Shown here piece after piece: positions 17,162 to 26,900 of a DNA stretch of 64,000 nt. The stretch is from JAJEAD01 sp965221555. Lineage in GTDB: Bacteria; Pseudomonadota; Gammaproteobacteria; HK1. The first letter of the stretch is position 1. Each line of letters starts with the position of its first letter. Below the pieces are notes generated by a model. That model had not been told where the DNA came from. It saw nothing but the letters and a program-made list of their open reading frames with translations, and made no database searches. Location of the stretch: the NCBI GenBank assembly GCA_965221555.1, contig OZ244895.1, forward strand, positions 558,001 through 622,000, written 5' to 3'. A program made the position numbers and the translations under genes.

Positions 17162-17659
17162 TCACGCCACCGGGTCGAACCAGCGCCGGGTGGTGACGTG
17201 GTCCATGTTGACGCCCTCCACCCGGAGGAGGCGAGTCTCGCCCGCACGTAGCGGCGAGTGGATGTCCCCCTCCTGGTAGGTCCATGCGTCACCCGGGCGG
17301 AGCCGGTAGCGCTTCGCCTCCTCCACCCGTCCCGGGGACACCTCCCGCCAGTCGACCATCTCGGTCTCGCCTACCGCCTGACCGTAGATGGCCCAGCTCG
17401 GCCCGTGGTCGTGAGGACGGCTGTCGGTCATGCTGCGGTAGGCGTGCGCGATGATGCAAAAACCGAGGTCCGGGTCCTCGTAGAGGATCTTGCGGGGATC
17501 ATCGTTCTCCGGTCCCAGGTGAGTCCGCACGAAGTCCGTGTCCGCGCAGGCCCGCTCGACGTGCTTGCGCACCGCTTCCCGCCCCGTGGGGCCGGGATCC
17601 ATACGCAGCGCCTCCCGACAGTCCGCCGCCAGCTCCTGAAGCTCGTAGGCCATCGCCAC
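17162..17659 (-). CDS. Cupin-domain protein (cysteine-dioxygenase-like fold)
   Basis: 165 residues. A single cupin barrel with metal-ligand pattern RPHDHG (H83, H85) and an acidic residue about 15 positions later (E100). A second-motif histidine lies in EGDIHSPL. The N-terminal 55 residues are helical. Small cupins of this type include thiol dioxygenases and isomerases; which applies is not clear. Two ATGs lie close together at the start (17659 and 17653). It is convergent with gloB. Confidence 0.78.
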   Translation of the reverse strand: MAMAYELQELAADCREALRMDPGPTGREAVRKHVERACADTDFVRTHLGPENDDPRKILYEDPDLGFCIIAHAYRSMTDSRPHDHGPSWAIYGQAVGETEMVDWREVSPGRVEEAKRYRLRPGDAWTYQEGDIHSPLRAGETRLLRVEGVNMDHVTTRRWFDPVA

Positions 17660-18000
17660 CCCCTTGTCTGCCTCAACCCGTCCACGCCGAAGCTAACGCG
17701 AGTGTCCAGGCGGAGCAAGGAGGAGGGCTGATTGCGGGCGGTTCTCATGATGCCCGTCATGCGTTCAAGTTACTGCTCTCGAGAAAGGACTTGGCCAAGA
17801 CGGAGTCGGTAATAGGGGGTGGCGGTATTCTCCTGACAGCGAGAACGGGCGCCAAAACGAGAATTGCCGGCATGTTGCCAACGCCTGTGGGCCGCCCGCA
17901 GCGGCCGCGAGGGCCCGAGCAAAGACGCGGCCTTGACCCTCCGATATCATGCCGGGACAACCCGAAGTGGCCGCCACAAGACGGCAAACGAGGCCCCCGA

Positions 18001-19161
18001 TTGACCGCGCGAGATGAGTACCGCCGCTGGAACGTGACGCGACTGGAGCTCGAGGCGTGGCGCAACTTCCGCCAGCGCACGGAAGTCCGTCTCCGCGGCC
18101 GCGCGTTCTTCGTCGGCCCCAACGCTTCCGGCAAGTCGAACGTCCTCGACGCGCTGCGCTTTCTGCGCGACGTATCGCGAGACGGTCTCCAGAACGCGGT
18201 CACTGTCCGGGGCGGCATGAGTGAGATCCGCTCTCTGCACGCAAGGAAGTTTCCGGGTGTGCGAATCGTGGTAGACATCGGCCCATCCCACGAAGAGCCC
18301 GATCGGTGGTCCTACCTACTGCACATCCGCAATTCGAAGAGACACCAGCCCATCGTGGAGAAAGAAGAGGTTTTCAAGGACGGCGAGCCGATTCTGGAGC
18401 GGCCGGATGAAAGAGACGGGATGGACGAGGAGCGCCTTACGCAGACCCACCTGGAGCAGGTGAGCGAGAACCAGCCGTTCCGCCCTCTGGCCCGCTTCTT
18501 CGGTTCCATTCGCTATCTCCACATCGTGCCCCAGGCGGTGCGCGCATTCACGAGCGTCGGCGTCTCCCGAGAGGACCCCTTCGGAGCGAACCTCCTCGAA
18601 CACATGGCCGCCACGGATAGGCACACCCTAGAGTCGCGACTAAGTAAGATTCAGGAGGCCTTGCGGATGGCCGTGCCGAACTTTGAAAAGCTGGAACTCG
18701 AACGAGACGCGGGGGGAGTCGTGCACCTCTACGCCAACTACAAGCATTGGCGTCACAGCGCCGTTTGGCAGAACGAAGCCACCTTCTCCGATGGCACCCT
18801 TCGACTCCTGGGTTTGCTCTGGGCGCTCACCGAGCGAGGTGGACCCTTGCTACTGGAAGAACCCGAGCTTGGTCTCCACGACTCACTCGTCTCGCGCCTT
18901 GCCCCCATCATGGCGCGGATGAACCGCAAGACCGGACGTCAGGTACTGGTGACGACCCATTCCGTGGCTCTGTTACGCGACGAGGGGATCGACCCGCGAG
19001 AGATTCACCTGCTGGCCCCCGATGAAGAGGGAACGACCATGTGCAGCGCCAGCGATTTGAAGGAGGTAACGGCGCTGATCGAAGAGGGCTACTCTCCCGG
19101 AGAGGCGATCATGCCCCGGGCCGCGGCGAAAGACACCCGACAATTCGCCCTTGACTTCTGA
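18001..19161 (+). CDS. AAA-family ATPase (RecF/OLD-like, AAA_21), partner of a TOPRIM-like protein
   Basis: About 386 residues from TTG 18001 (GTG 18034 is an alternative; the frame stays open further upstream but that part looks non-coding). The N-terminal VTRLELEAWRNF strand leads to Walker A GPNASGKSN (about residues 39-46). The ABC-type signature is FSDGTLR, Walker B is LLLEEPELGLHD, and the switch histidine lies in TTHSVAL. This is the arrangement of SMC/RecF-like ATPases used in OLD, PARIS, Septu and similar defence modules. The stop overlaps the next start by one base, so the two genes form an operon. Base composition is lower in GC than neighbouring genes. Confidence 0.88.
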   Translation: MTARDEYRRWNVTRLELEAWRNFRQRTEVRLRGRAFFVGPNASGKSNVLDALRFLRDVSRDGLQNAVTVRGGMSEIRSLHARKFPGVRIVVDIGPSHEEPDRWSYLLHIRNSKRHQPIVEKEEVFKDGEPILERPDERDGMDEERLTQTHLEQVSENQPFRPLARFFGSIRYLHIVPQAVRAFTSVGVSREDPFGANLLEHMAATDRHTLESRLSKIQEALRMAVPNFEKLELERDAGGVVHLYANYKHWRHSAVWQNEATFSDGTLRLLGLLWALTERGGPLLLEEPELGLHDSLVSRLAPIMARMNRKTGRQVLVTTHSVALLRDEGIDPREIHLLAPDEEGTTMCSASDLKEVTALIEEGYSPGEAIMPRAAAKDTRQFALDF

Positions 19162-19760
19162 TGCGCAGGCCCACGATCGGCTGTCTCGTCGAAGGGCCGG
19201 TAGATGAAGCAGTTGTGAGGCGGCTCTTCGCGGAGTCCGCCATCGAAGCCGGCGCCTTTCATCACGCGAGTCTTCCCGCATTCCAAACTCGCTTGCAACG
19301 CTTCAACCATGCTGCCCGTCACTCGACAGGGTTCGCGCTCTGTGATCTCGATCGGGACGAATGCGCACCATCTCGGGCTCATCGATACCTGCCCGAACCC
19401 GTTCCCGGCTTGTGCTTCAGAGTTGCGGTACGAGCCGTCGAAGCCTGGCTGCTGGCGGACCGCGAGGGGATTGCCCAATTTCTCCAGGTAGCGAGTAACG
19501 TCATACCTCATACACCCGAAGACGAACCAGACCCGAAGTCCCGACTGATCAAGATAGCTCGACGCTCCCGGAGCAAGGAGATACGAACGGGGTTGGCGCC
19601 TTCGCAAGGGGACGTTCGCAAGGTGGGGCCAGAGTACAGACTGATGATCGAGGAGTTCGTACGCGAGCGGTGGTCTCCCCAGCGCGCCGCCGATCGGGCA
19701 ACGAGCCTGCGACGCACTATCGAGCGATGCCGAAATTTCTCCGAAACCGGGCAATGGTGA
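19161..19760 (+). CDS. TOPRIM-like DUF4276-type protein, effector candidate
   Basis: 199 residues. The N-terminal CLVEGPVDEAVVRRLF supplies the TOPRIM glutamate (E11) and CDLDRDE supplies the DxD pair (D62, D64). RAVEAWLLADREGI (about 91-104) is characteristic of DUF4276 proteins. The start overlaps the ATPase stop (TGATG), implying strict co-translation. By analogy with OLD and PARIS, the ATPase would sense and the TOPRIM protein would cut nucleic acid or tRNA, giving phage defence by abortive infection. This function is inferred from architecture only. Confidence 0.75.
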   Translation: MRRPTIGCLVEGPVDEAVVRRLFAESAIEAGAFHHASLPAFQTRLQRFNHAARHSTGFALCDLDRDECAPSRAHRYLPEPVPGLCFRVAVRAVEAWLLADREGIAQFLQVASNVIPHTPEDEPDPKSRLIKIARRSRSKEIRTGLAPSQGDVRKVGPEYRLMIEEFVRERWSPQRAADRATSLRRTIERCRNFSETGQW

Positions 19761-19809
19761 CTTGGGAGTCCGGAACGGCGAGGATGGTGGTCGCGGCTCG
19801 ATCGCGTTC

Positions 19810-20246
19810 TCACCAACCCTCACGTTCCGCATCGATCCAAGCGCAAACCGCCGCCAGATCCTGGAGTGATCCGGCCAACATGCAATCAAGTACCGATGCT
19901 CAGCCGAGCAACCGGTTCGGCGCGCGCAGCCAGCGATCGCCGCCAGATGGTTCGCGGAACACATAACGCAGATTCCTGTGGATATCCATCAGGATGGACA
20001 GTCGCTCGCGGGTACCACGCGAGATGCTCGAGGGCTCGACCTTCCCGGTCTTCCAACGCGCATAAGTCCGTACTGGCGTATTGCCCAGTCGCTGAGTCCC
20101 CAACGTACCGTCAGTCTGAAGGAGGCGCGCAGCATGGCACAGGTCTCCCCGTCGCTGATTCGGATGGCGACTGGACGTATGGTTCCCAGGGCAGAAGTAG
20201 ACGGTGCCATTCGGCGAAGTATCGACTTGGTAGTGTCAGTCGACAA
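19810..20246 (-). pseudogene. Broken MbcA/ParS/Xre-type antitoxin gene (frameshift plus nonsense)
   Basis: Minus-strand pieces in two frames align end to end with the MbcA/ParS/Xre antitoxin family. LRASFRLTVRWGLSDW (frame one, helix-turn-helix start) is followed after a frameshift by YARWKTGKVEP, RERLSILMDIHRNLRYVF and RWLRAPNRLLG. An in-frame TGA at 19900-19902 then interrupts the gene, after which ASVLDCMLAGSLQDLAAV (the toxin-neutralising C-terminus, normally GGxxALDxMLxG) continues to the true stop at 19810. The partner RES-domain toxin, normally downstream, is absent. It fills most of the 582-base gap after the TOPRIM-like gene. Confidence 0.7.
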
Positions 20247-20342
20247 GACACCGCCCTAATAGAGAAACTCTTGTTACATGGACGACATGCTCGAACTCAG
20301 CAACACTACACCTTGATGAACTCATAGGGGAGGATTGACGCC

Positions 20343-20960
20343 ATGTCCCGATGGTTTTTTACCTGCGTCATGATTGTCGTGATGGGTGCGGATGTTTACG
20401 CCAAGCCTTCTGACCACGACCTTTTTGGACTGTGCCCCCCGTTTGAGCGGATGAATTTATTCGTCGAAGAGATTGACGACGATGCAAGAACTGGAGGGCT
20501 TACGACCGAAAAGATACGGAATGCGGCTGAGAGCCGTCTTCGCGGAGCTGGACTTTACAACCCCGAGACACGCCCTAGACTCTACATCGGGGTAATTGCC
20601 GGTACCCCGGAGAGGGGTAGCGGGCATTACCCGTTCTTCTCGATTAATGTGATGTACCAGCAGAGGCTGGTAAATTCCTACATGCATACGGCTTTAGGGG
20701 CTCTATTATGGGAATTTATGATCGGATTGTCACGCACCGATCCCGAGCGCCTCAAGCGAGCACAGCAGTATTATTATCGGTTACAAGATCGTATAAAGCG
20801 TGGCACCGCCACCACTTGGTCTTCCCGCAGTGCAGGCCAGGGAGACAGCAGTTTTATTCTGTCCAGTTTAGGTGAACATCTCGACGAGTTTCTGGTTGAA
20901 TATCTCAGAGTGCGCGACAGTGCGGAATGTCGGGATCTACGCGTCGACGATGGGATTTGA
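20343..20960 (+). CDS. Secreted protein of unknown function, AT-rich
   Basis: 205 residues. An N-terminal signal peptide (MSRWFFTCVMIVVMGADVYA, cleavage near residue 20) implies export. The mature part is hydrophilic with RPRLYIGVIAGTPERG and a tyrosine-rich AQQYYYRLQD segment; no family is recognised. Codon use is clearly richer in A and T than the surrounding genes (many TTT, AAT, TTA codons), a sign of recent transfer. It follows the ATPase/TOPRIM pair and antitoxin remnant, so it is probably part of the same accessory island. AGGGGAGG precedes the ATG. Confidence 0.72.
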   Translation: MSRWFFTCVMIVVMGADVYAKPSDHDLFGLCPPFERMNLFVEEIDDDARTGGLTTEKIRNAAESRLRGAGLYNPETRPRLYIGVIAGTPERGSGHYPFFSINVMYQQRLVNSYMHTALGALLWEFMIGLSRTDPERLKRAQQYYYRLQDRIKRGTATTWSSRSAGQGDSSFILSSLGEHLDEFLVEYLRVRDSAECRDLRVDDGI

Positions 20961-21088
20961 GTCGGCGTTGGTCTGTCCGGTACTGGTCCCCTATCCGTGA
21001 AGACTCGTGAAGAGTGACGAAGCGTTGATCGTGACCGGTGGAGTCTCGCTGACGCGGGAGAGACGAACGGGATGCAAGGTGGAGAGTC

Positions 21089-22864
21089 GTGGCATCGATG
21101 AGCACACCCGGAACAGAGAGCTTGGGCGGCAGCACCCCACCCGCCGAATGGAATGCGGGCGGCAGCCCCGATCCTGCGCACATGGACGCGTTGCGGCCGC
21201 TTATCCGGGGGCAGCGTCACATGGTGGCAAGCGGGCACTACCTCGCGACGCTGACCGCGTTTCAGATTCTGGAGGCGGGCGGCAACGCGGCGGATGCGGG
21301 GGTCGCGGGAGGCATCGTGCTCGGGGTGGTGCACAGCCAGTACGTCAACGTCGCGGGCGTGGCGCCCATCGTGGTCTATCTCGCGGAGGAACAACGGGTC
21401 GAGACGATCAGTGGACTGGGAGGCTGGCCGCGGGCGGTCACTCCAGACTACTTCCAGCGCCACCACGCCGGGCGCATTCCGGAGGGCGTGCTGCGCACGG
21501 TGGTCCCCGCCGCGCCCGACGCCTGGATCACCGCGCTCGAGCGCTACGGCACGATGGGCTTCGGGGAGGTCGCCGCCGCCGCGATCCGCTTGGCCGGAGA
21601 GGGCTTTGTCATGTATCCACACATGGCGGACCTCATCGCCGAGCACCAGAACGGCTACGCGCGCTGGCCGGGCAACGCCGACATTTATCTTCCCGGCGGC
21701 CGGCCGCCGCGCACCGGTGAGATCTTCGTGCAATCGGATCTCGCCGCGAGCCTTCAGTACATGGCGGACGAGGAGCGCGCGGCGGCGGGCCGCGGCCGGG
21801 CGGCGGGTTTGGAGGCGGCGCGACGGGCCTTCTACCGCGGCGACATCGCGAGCGCCATCCTGGACTACCACCGCGAGAACGGCGGACTCCTCGCTTCTGA
21901 GGATCTGGCGGAGTTCCGGGTCGAGGTTGCGGCCCCGGTACGCTTCGATTTCGAAGGGGTGGAGGTCTACGCGTGCGGGCCGTGGTGCCAGGGACCCGCG
22001 CTGCCGCAGGCCCTGTCGCTGCTGCGCGCGGAGGAGCTTCGGGCGATGGGCCACAACTCCACCGACTACGTGCACCGCGTGGTCGAGGCGCTGAAGCTCG
22101 CCTTCGCGGACCGCGAGCGCTACTACGGAGATCCGCGCTTCGTCGACGTGCCGCTGGACCGCCTGCTCTCGCCCGCGTACCAGGAGAGTCAGCGGGCCCG
22201 AATTAGGGCCGACCGCGCCCTGGTGCTGGATGAGAAAGCGTACGGCGACGTGCCGGCCGGGGCCGAGCCGACCGCGCCCGGGGATACCTCCTACATCGCG
22301 GTCGTCGACCGGCACGGCAACGCCTTCTCCGCGACTCCGAGCGACGTCTCCTACGACACCCCGGTCATTCCCGGCACCGGGCTGTGTCCCTCGTCGCGCG
22401 GCTCTCAGTCCCGGGCCGACCCCGCGCACGCCTCGGGGGTTGCGCCCGGCAAGCGTCCCCGCCTCACCCCCAACCCCGCGCTCGCGATCGCCCCGGGCCG
22501 CTTCGTGATGCCCTTCGGCACCCCCGGCGGCGATGTCCAGGTGCAGGCGATGCTCCAGACCCTGCTCAACATCGTGGTGTTCGGCATGAACCCCCAGGCC
22601 GCGGTGGAAGCCCCGCGCTTTGCCACCCGCGACTTCCCCGATTCCTTCGCGCCCCATGCGCGAGTCCCCGGGCGCCTCAACCTGGAGGGGCGCTTCCCCG
22701 CCGCCACCTTTGACGACCTCGCCGCCCGGGGCCACGACGTGCAGGCGTGGCCGGACTGGGCCTGGGTGGCGGGCGCGATGTGCGTCGTCTACCACGACCT
22801 CGCGCACCGCAGCATCGCGGGGGCCGCCGATCCGCGCCGCCCCGCTTACGCCGCCGGCTGGTAG
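21089..22864 (+). CDS. Gamma-glutamyltransferase family protein
   Basis: About 591 residues of the Ntn-hydrolase GGT family. The large-subunit part has SGHYLATLTAFQILEAGGNAADAGVA. The small subunit should begin at the autocatalytic threonine T400 in PGDTSYIAVVD, followed by GNAFSATPSDVSYD and PFGTPGGDVQVQAM. No signal peptide is evident, which differs from periplasmic Ggt of E. coli; many marine paralogues are similar. GTG 21089 or ATG 21098 may be the start, with AAGGTGGAG just upstream. Likely acts on gamma-glutamyl compounds or related amides. Confidence 0.9.
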   Translation: MASMSTPGTESLGGSTPPAEWNAGGSPDPAHMDALRPLIRGQRHMVASGHYLATLTAFQILEAGGNAADAGVAGGIVLGVVHSQYVNVAGVAPIVVYLAEEQRVETISGLGGWPRAVTPDYFQRHHAGRIPEGVLRTVVPAAPDAWITALERYGTMGFGEVAAAAIRLAGEGFVMYPHMADLIAEHQNGYARWPGNADIYLPGGRPPRTGEIFVQSDLAASLQYMADEERAAAGRGRAAGLEAARRAFYRGDIASAILDYHRENGGLLASEDLAEFRVEVAAPVRFDFEGVEVYACGPWCQGPALPQALSLLRAEELRAMGHNSTDYVHRVVEALKLAFADRERYYGDPRFVDVPLDRLLSPAYQESQRARIRADRALVLDEKAYGDVPAGAEPTAPGDTSYIAVVDRHGNAFSATPSDVSYDTPVIPGTGLCPSSRGSQSRADPAHASGVAPGKRPRLTPNPALAIAPGRFVMPFGTPGGDVQVQAMLQTLLNIVVFGMNPQAAVEAPRFATRDFPDSFAPHARVPGRLNLEGRFPAATFDDLAARGHDVQAWPDWAWVAGAMCVVYHDLAHRSIAGAADPRRPAYAAGW

Positions 22865-23146
22865 CCAAGAGGGCGCCAGGCTGCCGCGGCGCGCGAGCCG
22901 CGGCACCGCAGCCTCGCGCCAGGAGTCGGACGATCATGATCGCCGCTGACGGCGGCCGCGCGCCGGCCCGGAACTCCCAACCTCCGCACCATAACCGCTA
23001 TCGCCGCTCCCGTTTGACGATCGATGCAAAATTCGGCTGCGGACCGTCCCCGGCGCGCGCGCCCCATCGATCCCTCCGCGCAAGGACTCGGCCGGCGCCG
23101 CCGCCGCGGGAGGCGAGATGATCAATCGTGAAGTGAGACGCGTCGC

Positions 23147-23884
23147 ATGACCGAGCTGAGTCTCGTCCACTGGCAGGCATGGCCGCTCGTCGCCGCGACC
23201 GCTCTCGCTGCGGGCACGGTGCGCGGCTTCGCCGGATTCGGCGGGCCCGCCATCATGATCCTGGTGCTCACCCAGTTCTTCGCACCGGCCTCCGTCCTGG
23301 CGCTGGTGCTGCTCGTCGACTACGCCGCCAATATCCAGCTCGCCCCCGCCGCGGTCCGGCACGCGGCCTGGCGCCGCCTCCTGCCGCTCGTGGTGGCGAC
23401 CAGCGTGGCCATCCCCTTCGGAGTCCATCTTCTGCAGGGCCTGGATCCCCTGTGGCTGAAGCGCGGTATCGCGCTGCTGGTCGGTGTCTGCGCGTGCGTG
23501 ATGCTGGCCGACTGGCGATACCGGCGCGAGGCCGGTCCCGTCATCGCCGTGGTGGCGGGGGTCCTCGGCGGTCTCATCTTCGGCGCGACCGTCATCGCGT
23601 TGCCGCTCATGATCTTCTTCTTCGCCGGCCCCGCCCCCGCCTTCCAGTCCCGGGCGAACGCCATAAGCTGGGGCCTGTTCACCTCGAGCGTCATGATCGC
23701 GCTCTTCGTTCTGGAAGGGCTGATCGGCCTCAAGGAGCTGTGGCAGGCGGCGCTGCTCGCCCTCTTCTACATGCTCGGCGCCCACGTCGGGGCGCGGGCG
23801 TTCCGCCGGGCGAGCGAGCGACGATTCCGCCAGCTCCTCCTCGCCCTGCTGCTCGCTCTGTCGGTCGTCGGGGTGGCGACCTGA
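23147..23884 (+). CDS. TauE/SafE-family membrane permease
   Basis: 245 residues with seven or eight predicted membrane helices and the internal two-fold pattern of the family. GTVRGFAGFGGPAIMILV lies near the N-terminus and GGLIFGATVIALPLMIFFFAG in the second half. Members export sulfite, sulfoacetate or other organic anions released from sulfonate breakdown. No sulfonate gene adjoins it, so substrate remains open. It is convergent with the RND permease that follows. Confidence 0.88.
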   Translation: MTELSLVHWQAWPLVAATALAAGTVRGFAGFGGPAIMILVLTQFFAPASVLALVLLVDYAANIQLAPAAVRHAAWRRLLPLVVATSVAIPFGVHLLQGLDPLWLKRGIALLVGVCACVMLADWRYRREAGPVIAVVAGVLGGLIFGATVIALPLMIFFFAGPAPAFQSRANAISWGLFTSSVMIALFVLEGLIGLKELWQAALLALFYMLGAHVGARAFRRASERRFRQLLLALLLALSVVGVAT

Positions 23885-23924
23885 AGCGGCGCTTGGGCCA
23901 CCCCCGGTCCCGTACGCGCCGCCG

Positions 23925-26900
23925 CTACTCCCGCCTTCCCTCCACGATCATCACCAGCGTCGGCAACAGGAACAGGACGAAGACGCTCGACATCACGAGA
24001 CCGCCCAGCATGCTCACCACGAGGTGGACGAGAACGCCCAACTCATCGCTGCGGTCGTAGATCAGGGGAGACAGGCCCAGAACCGTCGTCAAGCTGGTCA
24101 GGAACACCGCCCGAAAGCGGTGCCGGGTGGCCGCGGCCGCCGCGGCGATGGCCGGCAGCATCTTCCGCTCCCGGCGAATGGTGTTGTAGCGGTCGAGCAA
24201 CACCAGTGCGTCGTTCACGATTACCCCTCCCACCGCGATAATCCCGAACAACGACATGGCGGTGAAGTCCCACCCCAGCAGCCAATGGCTCAGCACCGCG
24301 CCGGCAAAGGCCATCGGCACCCCCGCCACCGGTATCAGCGCCTTCCAGTAGCTTCGGAGAAAGCCCGCCATCAGCGCGTACATCGCGATCACCACGAGGG
24401 GCACCACCAGACCGAGCGTCTTCAGCATCTCCCCTTCGTCGCGTGCCGAGCCGTCCGCCTCGATGCGCAGTCCCGGATACTTGGCGAGCAGTTGCGGAAT
24501 GAAACTCTCCCTCGCTTCCCGCCGGACCTGGACGGGGGTGATCACCGACATGTCCGCATTCGCGTGCACCAGCGCCGCTGGCTTGCCGTCGATGCGCGTC
24601 AGCTCGGCGAACTCTCTCTTCTCGACGAGGTCCGCGACCACCGAGAGCGGTACCTCGCCTCCTCCCGGCCGGTGGATGCGCTCGCTCGCCAGTTGCGCGA
24701 GGCTGCGCCGCCGCTCGGGGGGATATCGCACCATCACCTTGATCTCTTCGTGCCCCCGCTGAATGCGCTGCACCTCCGCGCCCTGGAAGTTGTTGCGAAG
24801 CTGCAATCCCACCGCCGCCGGGGTCAGGCCGGCGGCCAGTCCCGCCGGGGTCAGGTGCACTTCGAAGTGGCGTTTGCCGAGAACCAGGGTGTTCGAAACG
24901 CCGTACACGCCCGACACCGTGCCCAGCAAAGCGGTCAGCTCCGAGGTGGCCGCGCGCATGACCTCGGCATCCTCGTGCTTCAGGGAATAGGAGACGTTCG
25001 GCCCGCCTCTCACTTGAGTGGTGTGGAAATCCACCCGTTCGAAATCGGAGAGCGACCCCACACTGTTTCGCCAGACCCGCTCGACTTCATCGGCGGGAAG
25101 CGTCCGCGGGGGCTTCGGGTTCAGATGCAGCCGCACCGCAGCCTGGTGACTGCGGTTGGGCTGGTCGCTGCCCTCCAGCCAGGGAGCGGGCACATTGCCG
25201 ATCATGACGCTGACGCCGCCGACGGCAGCCTCCCCAAGACGCTCGTTGATGCCTTCGGCCGCTCGCGCGAAGCGCTCCGCCGCGGCCAGGGTCTCCGGGA
25301 AGGGCGTGCCCTGCGGCAGATGGAGATCCGCCTGAACGCTCGGCGACGCGGCAACCGACTTGTCGAACACCACCCACCGAACCGCCTCGGATCGCAACAG
25401 GAACACGGCGAGGCTCACCACCGCGAGGCCGCCAACCAGCGTCCACGAGACATGCCGCACCGACCATGACACCGCCGGTACGACAATCCCCTCGCGCAGC
25501 GCGTCGAGCCGTCCCCTGATCCCGGTCTGAATCTCCCGCAGCGGCGACAGGCTCCATTGGCGCTGGTGCGCAAGATGGGCGGGCAGAATCAGGAAGGACT
25601 CGATCAGCGAAACCGCCAGCACGAAGATGGCGACGTACGGAAACACCTTCACCATCTGGTAGTCGCCCGCGGTCACGAAGAGCAGGGGCAGGAATCCGAG
25701 AATCGTGGTGAGCACGCCGATGCCTATCGGCCCCACCATCGCTCGCGCGCCGGATATCGCCGCCTCGAGCGGGTCCTTTCCGCCTTCGCGTTCCGACGCG
25801 ATGCTCTCGCCCACCACCACCGCATCGTCCACCACGATGCCGATCAGGAGAAAGAAGGCGAGGATCGTGCCCAGGTTGAAGGTCAGTCCCCCGATCCCGA
25901 AGAACATCAGGGCGCCGATGAAGGAAATCGGGATCCCCAGCGCGATCCAGAACGCGTTGCGAAGGTCGAAGACCAGCACGAGGCAGATGAACACGAGCAC
26001 CGCGCCGATGATGCCGTTCCTGACGACCCGCTCGATGCGATCCACCGCCTGCCCCGCCCGGTCGTTCCAGACGCCGATCCTGACGTGCTCCGGGGCGCGA
26101 TACGTCGCCAGCCACCGCTTGATGTCCGCTCCCAGCTCCGCGATGGATTGTTTCTCGGTGGCTCCGATCCGCACCAGGATCGCGGGAACGCCATCCACCT
26201 CGGTGCGAATGTCCTCGTCGACGAATCCGTCCCGGATCTCGGCCACGTCGCCGAGTCGGATGATGCTCCCGTCCAGACGGGTGATGAGGGGGATGTTCTC
26301 GAACTCCTCGCCGTATTGCCGTTTGGCGATGGTCTGCAGAACGATGCCGCCCGCCTCGGTTCGCAGCTCTCCGAAAGTGAGATTGAGCGATTCCCGGTCG
26401 ATGGCATTGGCGACCGCCGTCAGGGTGAGCTTGTTGCGGCGCAGCTCCTCTTCACTCAGCTCGATGCTGATCTCGCGATCCCGCGTTCCCAGCAATGTGA
26501 CCTGAGATACCGAGGGCAGCTCCAGCAAACGGTCGCGCAGTTCCTCCGAGGCCTGGCGCAGCTCGTTCTCGGAGAGCAACGAGGAGCTCACCGAAAGGGT
26601 GAGAACCTCCAGCACCACCCGCTGGACTTCGACCTCGGGCCGCTCCGCGTTCGGCGGGGGAAAGTGCTCGATACCGTCGACCGCGTTCTCGACATCGGCC
26701 CGCACGCTCTCGGGATCGGCAAAGGTCGCGACCTCGACCGCTACCCGGCCCTGCCCCTCCCGCGCCGTGCTCACCACCCGCTCCACGCCCTGGAGACCGA
26801 TCACGCCCTCTTCGATCCGGCGGTTGATGTCCTGTTCCACCTCCCGCGGGGACATCCCCGGAGCCTCCACCGTCACCGTGACGGTGCGAAAGTCGATCGG

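Noticed and set aside
18001..19760. Assignment of the ATPase/TOPRIM pair to PARIS or OLD
   Set aside because: The second protein is shorter than AriB and carries DUF4276-like blocks, and the TOPRIM part is not fused as in OLD; only a general relation is supported.
19900..19902. In-frame TGA in the antitoxin as another selenocysteine codon
   Set aside because: No suitable hairpin follows, the gene also has a frameshift, and the family has Gly at that place.
20774..22906. A 710-codon minus-strand frame
   Set aside because: Antisense to the gamma-glutamyltransferase gene, whose motifs are unmistakable.
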